From: an uncultured Cryptobacterium sp.
GTDB taxonomy: Bacteria; Actinomycetota; Coriobacteriia; Coriobacteriales; Eggerthellaceae
Assembly: GCA_900554685.1 (NCBI GenBank)
Contig: USIG01000039.1
Span: 1-12,677, forward strand
Direction of reading: 5' to 3'
Length of the DNA: 12,677 nt
This document shows, one piece after another, positions 1 to 6,949 of the stretch. The translations under genes and the position numbers were made by a program. The notes beneath the pieces are model-generated. The model searched no databases and was not told the origin of the DNA. It was given only the letters and a program-made list of their open reading frames with translations. The stretch's first letter is position 1. Every line of letters starts with the position of its first letter.

Positions 1-822
1 CCACTTGTCGATCAAAGTCGCAATAGTGCCGTCATCAAGCATTGCTTGAATTGTTTCAGCTACAGGCTGAGAAAGGCTTGAGCCCTTCTGCGTTGCAACT
101 GCATATTGCTGATCTGCAATGCTGAAGTTTTCTAACAGGCTGCGATCGTCATTGATATAGGTATCCACAAAAGCTCCGTCCAAAACTGCCGCATCGACCG
201 TTCCTTCTTCAAGAGCTACTGAAAGATCTTCATAGGAGGGGAATTTAAGTACCGCGGCATGATCGTATTGGGTACCCTCATCAGTATTGGAAATTACCTC
301 TTCTCCAATGATGCCAAGATCGTAGAGTTTGATGGCCAAAAGAGGACCCGCATTCGAACCCGACATAATACCAAACGTGCCATCTTTAAGCTGGGCAATG
401 TCGGTGATCTTTGAGCTATTCTCAACCATTACCGGAGTCGCATCTGTGTAATAGACAGGAGAAAAATCAAAATTTTCCAAGCGCGAATCAGAAACGGAAT
501 AGCAAGCTATCAGACAGTCTACATCCCCGTTAAGGAGCTTATCCTTACGATCATCGGGAGTTACCGTCACGAATTCAACATCGGAATATCCCAGTCGATC
601 TGCCATTTCATTAGCTAAATCAATTTCCATACCGTAATACTTGCCGGTTTGTTCATTGAGATAACCAAAATTAACAATATCGGCACGAACACCCACACGA
701 AGAGTGCCGCTTCCTGTTGGCGAAGAAGCGCTTTGGCACCCTGATAGTCCAACCAAGGCACAAGCACTAAGCACTGCTATAAGCAGCAGGACAATAAAGC
801 CCCTTGCGCGTCCTTTCGTCAT
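1..822 (-). CDS. ABC transporter solute-binding lipoprotein, amino acid type (3' end missing)
   Basis: Reading the minus strand from an ATG at 822-820 gives 274 open codons to the window edge; no stop is reached, so the C-terminus is missing. The product starts with a basic N-region and a hydrophobic stretch (residues 9-26) ending in the lipobox LSGC, with Cys29 as the likely lipidated residue, so the protein should be anchored outside the membrane. The mature part opens with GTLRVGVRAD (39-48) and KYYGMEIDLANEMADRLGY (61-79), hallmarks of family 3 (SBP_bac_3) binding proteins for polar amino acids. Arg114 (in SDSRLENFDF) and Asp215 (in VDAAVLDGAF) sit where this family grips the carboxylate and amino group of the ligand. 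A ribosome site AAGGG lies 7-8 bases before the ATG. The permease and ATPase genes are not in the window; they may lie beyond the left edge. The ligand cannot be told from sequence alone. Confidence 0.9.
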   Translation of the reverse strand, partial: MTKGRARGFIVLLLIAVLSACALVGLSGCQSASSPTGSGTLRVGVRADIVNFGYLNEQTGKYYGMEIDLANEMADRLGYSDVEFVTVTPDDRKDKLLNGDVDCLIACYSVSDSRLENFDFSPVYYTDATPVMVENSSKITDIAQLKDGTFGIMSGSNAGPLLAIKLYDLGIIGEEVISNTDEGTQYDHAAVLKFPSYEDLSVALEEGTVDAAVLDGAFVDTYINDDRSLLENFSIADQQYAVATQKGSSLSQPVAETIQAMLDDGTIATLIDKW

Positions 823-847
823 ATCAATCCCTTCACGTACGTTTCTT

Positions 848-870
848 AAAAAGTTGGTCTTATACAGACC
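848..870 (-). promoter_or_regulatory. Small hairpin plus T-run in the leader of the binding-protein gene
   Basis: On the minus strand GGTCT (870-866), a 5-base loop and AGACC (860-856) form a perfect 5-bp stem, followed within four bases by a run of five T (852-848). The stem lies 34 bases upstream of the start codon. It resembles a minimal intrinsic terminator or attenuator, but the stem is short. An alternative partner for the AGACC strand, GGTCTT, occurs upstream on the same strand (918-913), so two exclusive folds are possible. This is inference; the hairpin may simply be a by-product of the repeat. Confidence 0.3.
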
Positions 871-893
871 TCGTATCTTATGCAGACCTCATA
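858..893. repeat. Tandem 18-bp direct repeat upstream of the binding-protein gene
   Basis: Positions 858-875 and 876-893 are head-to-tail copies that match at 16 of 18 bases; they differ only at the seventh base (A/G) and the sixteenth (G/A). Shared core: CTTAT(A/G)CAGACCTC. The repeat lies 36-71 bases upstream of the ATG of the solute-binding protein gene, in its likely leader or promoter. Back-to-back near-identical sites at this spacing are typical of a regulator binding as a direct-repeat dimer, but no regulator can be named. The first copy also overlaps a perfect 5-bp inverted repeat (856-860 GGTCT / 866-870 AGACC). Confidence 0.6.
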
Positions 894-895
894 CT

Positions 896-978
896 TTGCT
901 TTGAAGGTAAGTAAGACCACAGCCACAGATACCAAATGGTTTTCTTTGCTGACCACCCTCTTTACCTTCAAAAAGCAA
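896..978. repeat. Long-range inverted repeat (15 bp with a 2-base bulge)
   Basis: TTTGAAGGTAA at 900-910 is perfectly complementary to TTACCTTCAAA at 962-972. After a two-base bulge (973-974) the pairing resumes with TTGC (896-899) against GCAA (975-978). The enclosed 51 bases contain a smaller possible stem (ACC/GGT around 931-940). On the minus strand this would sit 74-156 bases upstream of the solute-binding protein start. It could be an operator pair, a structured leader, or the edges of an old small insertion; the sequence does not decide. Confidence 0.5.
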
Positions 979-1228
979 GAATGCGCAAATAATCAGAATA
1001 GTGTTTTCTTATTACTTTCATGTAAGCTACCTGCCGATTCAAACAAAAGTTAAAGCAGATCGATAACATTTTCCCGCTTGCCTGCACAATATACCCCCCT
1101 TCTGTCAGGAAGGGCATTTCTTGTTTGTTTACATACGGCTGCCACCGCAGCAATCCAACACAGGTAGCTACCGACCCGCACCACAAAACCCTACATGCTG
1201 GTAAATGCAACGCTTATCTACCTCGCAC

Positions 1229-1256
1229 TTCGCGTTCGGCTTCATATAGGTATAAT
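1229..1256 (+). promoter_or_regulatory. Candidate gpmA promoter
   Basis: A perfect -10 hexamer TATAAT lies at 1251-1256, which would place transcription start near 1263 and give a leader of about 36 bases before the gpmA ATG. The -35 region is poor: TTCGCG at 1229-1234 with a 16-base spacer is the best fit. The call rests mainly on the -10 element and its sensible distance to the gene. Confidence 0.5.
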
Positions 1257-1298
1257 TTTGTGTGGTATTTTGCCCAACAAGAAAGATGGTGACTTTTT

Positions 1299-2057
1299 AT
1301 GACAGACACGACCATGCAGCTCGTTCTTATTCGCCACGGAGAAAGCGAATGGAACAAGCTGAACCTCTTCACCGGCTGGATGGATGTTGACCTTACTGAT
1401 ACCGGTCGCAAAGAAGCAGCAGAGGGAGGCCGTGCGCTTTCTGAAGCTGGATTCGATTTTGACATCTGCTACACGTCTTACCTTAAGCGAGCCATCCATA
1501 CCCTTAACTTGGTTTTGGAATCTATGGATCGCGAATGGCTTCCTGTTATCAAAACGTGGCGCCTCAACGAACGCCACTATGGTGCTCTACAAGGACTCAA
1601 CAAAGCCGACACCGCAGCAAAATACGGTGAAGACCAGGTTAAAATCTGGCGCCGTAGCTTTGACGTTCAGCCTCCGGCACTAAGCGAAGACGACGAGCGC
1701 AATCCTCGCCTTCTTGCTCCTTATCGCGATGCTCCTGCAGAAGAAATGCCCTTGACCGAATGCCTGAAAGACACTATTGCTCGTGCATGGCCTTACTTCA
1801 AAGAAACCATTGAGCCTCAAATGCGCGCTGGTAAGCGTGTTTTAATCGTCGCTCATGGCAATTCATTACGCGCCTTGGTAAAGCAATTCGACAAGCTCTC
1901 TGACGACGAAATTGTTGGTGTGAATATTCCTACCGGTGTGCCTTTGGTATACACCTTCGACCAGGACTTTAACGTGCTTGATAAACGCTATGTGGGCGAT
2001 GAGGCAACTATCGCTGCCAAAATTGATGCGGTAGCAAATCAGGGTAAAGCTAAGTAA
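1299..2057 (+). CDS. gpmA: 2,3-bisphosphoglycerate-dependent phosphoglycerate mutase
   Basis: This 252-residue protein is a cofactor-dependent phosphoglycerate mutase, a cytosolic enzyme that interconverts 3- and 2-phosphoglycerate in glycolysis and gluconeogenesis. The phosphohistidine motif LIRHGESEWN is at residues 10-19 with His13 as the phosphorylated residue. FTGWMDVDL follows at 24-32, Arg64 lies in YLKRAIHT, Glu91 is the likely acid/base in ERHYG, and the second histidine is His186 in VAHGNSLRALVK. The length matches the family (about 250). The ATG at 1299 follows GGTGA by 6 bases; an internal ATG at 1314 (Met6) is a possible but less well-placed start. The gene stands alone: it diverges from the binding-protein gene, has its own promoter and ends in a strong terminator. 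No missing active-site residues were seen. Confidence 0.97.
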   Translation: MTDTTMQLVLIRHGESEWNKLNLFTGWMDVDLTDTGRKEAAEGGRALSEAGFDFDICYTSYLKRAIHTLNLVLESMDREWLPVIKTWRLNERHYGALQGLNKADTAAKYGEDQVKIWRRSFDVQPPALSEDDERNPRLLAPYRDAPAEEMPLTECLKDTIARAWPYFKETIEPQMRAGKRVLIVAHGNSLRALVKQFDKLSDDEIVGVNIPTGVPLVYTFDQDFNVLDKRYVGDEATIAAKIDAVANQGKAK

Positions 2058-2090
2058 AAAATCAACAAGCACAAGCCTACTTAAAACGCC

Positions 2091-2130
2091 AAGAGGCTAG
2101 GGAAAAACAAACTCCTTAGCCTCTTTTTTG
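2091..2130 (+). terminator. Intrinsic terminator of gpmA
   Basis: Arms 2091-2103 (AAGAGGCTAGGGA) and 2113-2125 (TCCTTAGCCTCTT) pair over 13 bp with one G-U wobble around a 9-base loop, followed by a T-run to 2129. It begins 33 bases after the gpmA stop. In the minus direction the T-run is poor, so it may not stop the converging ABC exporter transcript. Confidence 0.9.
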
Positions 2131-2395
2131 TCCCTTTAGGGTTATAGGCCATTAAGCCTCCCTTTAGTTTGGAACCTCTGTTTTATACGGGATTTCGTCC
2201 TCGATACTGTCCATGATACGAAAGTACGCCCAAAGTCCCTTTTATCCTATAACCCGATACGAAAGCATGCCCTCCCTAGGTCCCCTTTGCCCTATAACCC
2301 GACACAAAAGTATGCCCTAGGCCCCTTTCAGCTAATAATCCGAATTTGGAATTAACCCGAAGTTGGACATTCACCTTCGATTTTATTTTGGAAGT
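2131..2395. other. Non-coding convergent spacer rich in degenerate repeats
   Basis: Between the gpmA terminator and the stop of the ABC exporter operon there is no plausible gene. Most of the stretch is three degenerate tandem units (2215-2341, listed separately). A reversed copy of one repeat segment, GGGTTATAGG, lies at 2139-2148. A looser 17-base duplication (11 of 17 matches) follows at 2342-2358 / 2359-2375. I could not find a convincing intrinsic terminator for the minus-strand operon here. Confidence 0.6.
2215..2341. repeat. Three degenerate tandem repeats of 41-45 bp
   Basis: Three successive units start with GATACGAAAG, GATACGAAAG and GACACAAAAG: 2215-2255, 2256-2300 and 2301-2341. 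Each continues with a TA(C/T)GCCC or CATGCCC block, then (T/G)CCCTTT or CCCCTTT, and ends in CCTATAACCC (units 1 and 2) or the decayed TAATAATCC (unit 3). Unit 2 has about four extra bases. The inverse of the unit end, GGGTTATAGG, occurs at 2139-2148, so the region can also fold on itself. The units have drifted, which points to an old duplication. No coding role is seen. Confidence 0.65.
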
Positions 2396-4291
2396 CTATT
2401 GCGCAAACTGGGAATTATATAGATCAGCATAGGCGCCACCACGGGCAAGAAGCTCTTCGTGAGTGCCCTGTTCAACGATATCTCCCTCTTGCAAAACCAA
2501 AATAAGATCTGCATTTCGAATGGTAGATAGGCGATGAGCAATAACAAATGACGTACGCCCCTTCATGAGGTTGTCCATTGCCATCTGGATTCGCTCTTCT
2601 GTACGCGTGTCTACCGAACTTGTTGCCTCATCTAAAATAAGCATCTTTCGATTTGCCAATACGGCACGAGCAATCGTAAGAAGCTGACGCTGACCTTGGC
2701 TGATATTGCTTGCATCTTCATTTATTTCCATATCATAGCCACCGGGCAAGGTGCGAATAAAGGTGTCAGCAAAGGCCGCTTTTGCGGCAGCTTCCACTTC
2801 TTCATCGCTTGCATCAAGACGACCATAGCGAATGTTTTCACGAACCGAACCCTTAAAAAGCCAGGTATCCTGAAGAACCATACCAAAGAGCGAGCGCAGA
2901 TCATCACGATCGAAATCGCGCACATCATGTCCGCCAATACGAATTGCTCCGCCGTTTACGTCATAAAAACGCATAAGCAACTTAACCATAGTTGTCTTAC
3001 CGGCTCCTGTCGGTCCCACCAATGCAATGGTTTGACCAGCGGAAACCTTCGCAGAAAAGTCTTTAATAATAGGCGTTTGAGGATCATAGCCAAAGCGAAC
3101 ATGATCAAACTCAACATCACAGCTTACGTCTTTTGCCTGAACCTTTGCCTGCTCAACAGGCTCTTCTTCTGCATCAAGAAATTCGAATACGCGCTCTGCT
3201 GCTGCCGCCATTTGCTGCAACACGTTAGAGACTTGTGCCAGCTGAGTGATGGGCTGCGTGAAGTTTTTCACATATTGAATGAACGCCTGAATATCACCTA
3301 CCGTAATGCGCCCATTGATGGCAAACAGCGCACCAGCAACCGCAACAGCAACGTAGCCTAAGTTGCTTACAAAGTTCATGACAGGCATCATCAAACCCGA
3401 TAAAAACTGCGACTTCCAAGCTGATTCATATAATTCCGCATTCGTCTTACGAAACTTCTCGAGCGTTTCTTCTTCCTTACCAAAGGCGCGTACAACTGCC
3501 TGTCCGGAAAACGTTTCCTCAACCTGGCCGTTGATAGCACCCAAACGGTTTTGCTGCATGCGGAAATATTTCTGGCTGTGGCTCACTACTACTTTTACGA
3601 GCACCGCAGAAAGAGGGATGACCAAAAGAGCGATAAGCGTCATAAAAACATTCATGCTCAACATCATTACCAACACACCGATAATGGTTGTAATGGAAGT
3701 AATGAGCGTGGTAATACCCTGATTTAGGTTCATTCCAAGCGTATCAACATCGTTTGTAATGCGGGATAAAATATCGCCCGTGCTCGTACGCTCGAAATAC
3801 CCCATAGGAAGTGCATCCATTTTCTGGGAAATCTTTTGACGCAACAGATAGGTAGTTCGCTGCGTCACATGAGTCATTAACCAACCCTGTACAAACGAGC
3901 ATACTGAAGAAAACGCATACAGCCCTAAGGTAATAAGTAAAATAGTTCCAACTGCATTGAAATCTATGTCGCCTGTACCTGCAATTTTGGCACTGATTCC
4001 CTCAAATAATTCCGTTGTTGCAGTTGAAAGGACCCTTGGACCAACAATATTAAAAACCGTAGAGGCAATTGCAAAAACGAAAACAACGCCAATAGCAATC
4101 TTAAAACGGCCCATAAACTGCACGAGCTTCTTTATGGAGCCCTTGAAGTCGTTAGCCTTCTCGCCCGACATCATGTGATGCCCACCCGGTCCATGACCTC
4201 GACGTCTACCGGTATTCGCACGAGCCGCAATGGGAGAGTCGGAATGCTCACTTTCATGAGAATCAAACGTTTTGTTGTTATGACGATCCAT
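2396..4291 (-). CDS. Heterodimeric ABC exporter, catalytic-glutamate subunit
   Basis: This 631-residue protein is a half-transporter of the ABC type IV exporter fold: a six-helix membrane domain (about 60-345) followed by an ATPase domain (about 390-631). Walker A is GPTGAGKT (426-433), the Q-loop glutamine is 474, Walker B is MLILDE (550-555) with the catalytic Glu555, and the H-loop His is 586 (IAHRLST). The ABC signature is off-consensus, NISQGQ (529-534) in place of LSGGQ. This is the pattern of the TM288/EfrD-type partner in heterodimeric exporters. A hydrophilic N-terminal tail of about 50 residues includes the His/Gly-rich patch RRRGHGPGGHHMM (29-41). Its ATG follows the stop of the upstream subunit directly (TAAATG), with AGGAGGTG inside the upstream gene, so the two are translated together. 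The substrate is unknown; drugs, lipids or peptides are all possible. Confidence 0.93.
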   Translation of the reverse strand: MDRHNNKTFDSHESEHSDSPIAARANTGRRRGHGPGGHHMMSGEKANDFKGSIKKLVQFMGRFKIAIGVVFVFAIASTVFNIVGPRVLSTATTELFEGISAKIAGTGDIDFNAVGTILLITLGLYAFSSVCSFVQGWLMTHVTQRTTYLLRQKISQKMDALPMGYFERTSTGDILSRITNDVDTLGMNLNQGITTLITSITTIIGVLVMMLSMNVFMTLIALLVIPLSAVLVKVVVSHSQKYFRMQQNRLGAINGQVEETFSGQAVVRAFGKEEETLEKFRKTNAELYESAWKSQFLSGLMMPVMNFVSNLGYVAVAVAGALFAINGRITVGDIQAFIQYVKNFTQPITQLAQVSNVLQQMAAAAERVFEFLDAEEEPVEQAKVQAKDVSCDVEFDHVRFGYDPQTPIIKDFSAKVSAGQTIALVGPTGAGKTTMVKLLMRFYDVNGGAIRIGGHDVRDFDRDDLRSLFGMVLQDTWLFKGSVRENIRYGRLDASDEEVEAAAKAAFADTFIRTLPGGYDMEINEDASNISQGQRQLLTIARAVLANRKMLILDEATSSVDTRTEERIQMAMDNLMKGRTSFVIAHRLSTIRNADLILVLQEGDIVEQGTHEELLARGGAYADLYNSQFAQ

Positions 4292-6592
4292 TTAAGCAAC
4301 ACCTCCTTCCAATTCTTCTTCCGATAGCTGCGATTGAGCAATCTCTCTGTAAGTAGGACAAGAAGAAAGCAATTCTTTGTGAGTACCTACGCCAACTAAT
4401 TCACCATCTTCTAAAACCAGAATCTGATCTGCATTAAGCACTGTTGCGATACGCTGAGCCACTACAATAACGGTTTTACCCGCCGCTTGCGTAGCAAGTG
4501 CATGACGCAGACGCGCATCGGTCGCATAGTCAAGCGCAGAAAAACTATCATCGAACAAAAGAACACGAGCATCGCTTGCCAGTGCACGCGCAATTGATAA
4601 ACGCTGACGCTGACCGCCAGATACGTTAGTACCACCCTGGCTGATTGCCGAATCGAATCCCTTTTCTTTTGCCGTGATAAATTCAGTGGCTTGTGCAATT
4701 TCTGCCGCTTTATACACCTTGTCTTTATCCATTTCGGAATCAGCGTAAGCGATGGTCGATTCGATCGTTCCTGAAAACAAAAACGCTTTTTGAGGAACAT
4801 AGCCCAATTCACGACGCAATTCATGCTGTTTCATCGAGCGGACATCAACTCCCCCAACACGAATCGCGCCTTGGGTCACATCATAAAAACGTTCAATAAG
4901 TTTCATGATGGTTGATTTACCTGAACCCGTTGAGCCAATGATGGCCGTTGTTTTGCCAGGCTGCGCCATAAAGGAAATGTTTTTAAGAACTGGATCGCTT
5001 CCTTCGTTATAAGCAAAAGTTACGTTATCGAATTCAACCGATAAGCCCTTCGCCTTATCATCAAGCTGATCAGCTTGAGACTGACTAGGATCATGAATAC
5101 TGTTTTCTGTACCAAGAACCTCATTAACACGCTGAGCAGCTACGTCGGCACGTGGCAGCATGATAGCAATCATACTGATCATCAAAAACGACATAACGAT
5201 GACCATCGAATAGGTAATAAACGCAATCATATCGCCGGTCTGAATAACACCCGAATCAATATATGATCCGCCAACCCAAACGATCAAAACAGAAACGCCA
5301 TTCATGACAAGCATCATAGTAGGCATCATGAAGGTCATAACACGATTAGTGAACAGCTGTGTTTTATACAGGGCAGTACTTGCTTTATCAAAGCGCGCCT
5401 CTTCGTATTCCTGTCTATCAAAAGCACGAATAACTGACATACCCGTAAGCATTTCGCGCGAAACCAGATTCACGCGATCGATAAGCTTTTGCATAATCTT
5501 GAATTTCGGCAGGGCGAGCGCCATCAAAAGCGCAATCACGATACCAATAATTACGATCGCCAAAACGATAATCCAGCTCATCGCAAGATTTGTCTGCGAA
5601 ACCATGATAATGCCACCAATTGCCAAGATAGGCGCATACAAAACCATGCGCAAAAACATAACCAGCACCATCTGGATCTGCTGAATATCGTTAGTACCAC
5701 GCGTAATCAGAGAAGCTGCCGAAAACGATTGCACCTCAGCATCGGAAAATGAAACGACTTTTTCAAATAGACGCTCGCGCAAGGTGCGGGCGATTTTTGC
5801 AGCAGTGCGCGACGCGACAAAACCAACCGAAATGGAAGCCGCCATCATCAAGGCTGCCACCGCAAGCATCTGAGCACCTAACCACGCAAGGTATTGCAGC
5901 TGGATTGCTCCTAAGTCCATTCCAAGGTCGCTATATTCAGCCTTTACCGCCTCAATCGCCTGTTGCTGAATCAGCGAATCATCAATGCCACCAAAGGCCT
6001 GACGCGCCTGTTCGATAAAGGACTGAATTTCTGACTTGGTAAGAGCACCCGATTCATAGGCAGCATAAAGCTGAGACCAATCGAGCGAGCCTGACTGGAT
6101 AAGGTTTTGTATCACCGCTGAGGTGTTGCCGTCAGAAAAAGATTCGGCAGAAGCCTGTGCAGACGATGATGACGAATTACTGTTTGCCGAGGCACTCTTT
6201 GCAGCGTCATCAGACATCGAACCCATGATGTCGGACATATGAACCAATACCAAAGGAAGAGCAATGGCAGAATCCAGATCGCTTTGATTCTTTTTCCCTT
6301 GATCAGTCAAAACATAACGACCAGAGTCGTCCTTGTCTGATCCCTCAAGTGCATACGAATCGCAAATAAGCTGTTCGGCATCATTGTCTGCGAGCATGCA
6401 AAGATAGTTAAACGTATCAACGCTCATCTCATTAGGAGATGCATGCTCAATACCGCCTTGCTGAATTCCTACATCAACCAGATCAGAGGTATATCGCGGC
6501 AAGGACAGATCAGCAAATGCCTGCACGATCAGCAGAAGGGTAATAAGAATTACCGCCACTTTTGAACTTTTAAGATACTGAATTATTTTCAC
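4292..6592 (-). CDS. Heterodimeric ABC exporter, degenerate-site subunit with extracellular domain
   Basis: This 766-residue half-transporter starts at GTG (6592-6590), preceded at 7 bases by a perfect AAGGAGG. Helix 1 is at about 12-30. Residues about 45-228 form a long hydrophilic insertion before helix 2 (about 230-258), so it should lie outside the cell. It contains a Ser-rich linker (132-152) and a helical-looking, acidic C-terminal half. The ATPase domain has Walker A GSTGSGKST (553-561), Q601, a normal signature VSGGQ (657-661), but Walker B VLLFDD (677-682) with Asp682 in place of the catalytic Glu, and Gln713 in place of the H-loop His (VAQRIA). In TM287/EfrC-type proteins these changes mark the non-hydrolysing site, here completed by the off-consensus signature of the partner encoded downstream. 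It is about 150-180 residues longer than most half-exporters because of the insertion. First gene of a two-gene operon. Confidence 0.93.
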   Translation of the reverse strand: MKIIQYLKSSKVAVILITLLLIVQAFADLSLPRYTSDLVDVGIQQGGIEHASPNEMSVDTFNYLCMLADNDAEQLICDSYALEGSDKDDSGRYVLTDQGKKNQSDLDSAIALPLVLVHMSDIMGSMSDDAAKSASANSNSSSSSAQASAESFSDGNTSAVIQNLIQSGSLDWSQLYAAYESGALTKSEIQSFIEQARQAFGGIDDSLIQQQAIEAVKAEYSDLGMDLGAIQLQYLAWLGAQMLAVAALMMAASISVGFVASRTAAKIARTLRERLFEKVVSFSDAEVQSFSAASLITRGTNDIQQIQMVLVMFLRMVLYAPILAIGGIIMVSQTNLAMSWIIVLAIVIIGIVIALLMALALPKFKIMQKLIDRVNLVSREMLTGMSVIRAFDRQEYEEARFDKASTALYKTQLFTNRVMTFMMPTMMLVMNGVSVLIVWVGGSYIDSGVIQTGDMIAFITYSMVIVMSFLMISMIAIMLPRADVAAQRVNEVLGTENSIHDPSQSQADQLDDKAKGLSVEFDNVTFAYNEGSDPVLKNISFMAQPGKTTAIIGSTGSGKSTIMKLIERFYDVTQGAIRVGGVDVRSMKQHELRRELGYVPQKAFLFSGTIESTIAYADSEMDKDKVYKAAEIAQATEFITAKEKGFDSAISQGGTNVSGGQRQRLSIARALASDARVLLFDDSFSALDYATDARLRHALATQAAGKTVIVVAQRIATVLNADQILVLEDGELVGVGTHKELLSSCPTYREIAQSQLSEEELEGGVA

Positions 6593-6949
6593 AGCGAAGC
6601 CTCCTTAGCACACTGCCTTGAAGGCCTTTTTACCTCTTCGCTGTCTGGCTCCATAGCGGACGGCATATTTTCCATAGGCATCCTTTGCTTTTGTTCGGGC
6701 TAGACCATAGTGAAAGATATTTTAGATGCTTACCTATTGAGAAACCTAATAATCTTGCATTTTCACCAAACTGCTATTTTGGGGCCATATCTGCTTCATA
6801 GGAATTATTTCGTCATGGGAATTATTCCGCAAAGACACTTGAACCACCCTCAATAGACTTGAAGTTACTAACAAAAGCAAACAGACCCCTTGTGCAAGAA
6901 AACCTGCGCAAAGGGTCTGTTCAAAAAGCCTGTTTAAGAGATACACAAA
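6593..6949. other. Intergenic region upstream of the ABC exporter operon
   Basis: This 357-base region separates the ABC exporter operon from the upstream thrH gene on the same strand. It holds the thrH terminator (6868-6921) and must hold the exporter promoter, for which I found no strong hexamers. GGAATTATT occurs twice, at 6801-6809 and 6818-6826, 17 bases apart; the second copy is part of a near-palindrome GGAATTATTCC (6818-6828). This could be a regulator site. No gene for a MarR- or TetR-type regulator is present. The 66-codon reading frame on the minus strand overlaps the terminator and is not credible. Confidence 0.5.
6868..6921 (-). terminator. Intrinsic terminator of thrH
   Basis: Arms 6880-6896 and 6905-6921 pair over 17 positions (one mismatch, one G-U) around an 8-base loop. 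On the minus strand the stem is followed by a T-rich stretch (TTTGCTTTTGTT), which fits termination of the thrH transcript 29 bases after its stop codon. It separates thrH from the exporter operon. Confidence 0.8.

Larger units (their letters stand above)
823..1298. other. Divergent intergenic region, gpmA / solute-binding protein
   Basis: This 476-base region separates two divergent genes and holds no convincing coding sequence. Its left part (856-978) carries a tandem 18-bp repeat, a 5-bp hairpin and a long-range inverted repeat, listed separately. A small hairpin with arms CCCTTC (1097-1102) and GAAGGG (1109-1114) and a 6-base loop sits in the middle and has no obvious partner gene. The right end holds the gpmA promoter. 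The promoter for the minus-strand binding-protein gene must also lie here, but I could not find good -35/-10 hexamers for it. Confidence 0.6.

Noticed and set aside
922..965. An AGGGTGG string on the minus strand considered as part of a T-box leader
   Set aside because: The rest of the T-box core and a following terminator stem are missing, and its place in the leader is wrong.
1097..1114. A 6-bp hairpin (CCCTTC/GAAGGG) with T-rich sequence after it, considered as a terminator
   Set aside because: No gene ends upstream of it on the plus strand, and the gpmA promoter lies downstream, so it has nothing obvious to terminate.
968..1210. An 80-codon minus-strand reading frame upstream of gpmA
   Set aside because: Its sequence is Cys-rich with no recognisable motif, it lacks a good ribosome site, and it crosses the inverted-repeat arm; it is most likely chance.
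2215..2341. The repeat units considered as a CRISPR array
   Set aside because: The units abut with no unique spacers, differ from one another and have no cas genes nearby.
2696..3361. A 221-codon plus-strand reading frame
   Set aside because: It lies opposite the well-supported ABC ATPase domain and its translation has no family-like features; it is a shadow of that gene.
6746..6946. A 66-codon minus-strand reading frame between thrH and the exporter
   Set aside because: It runs through the thrH terminator stem and encodes no recognisable protein.
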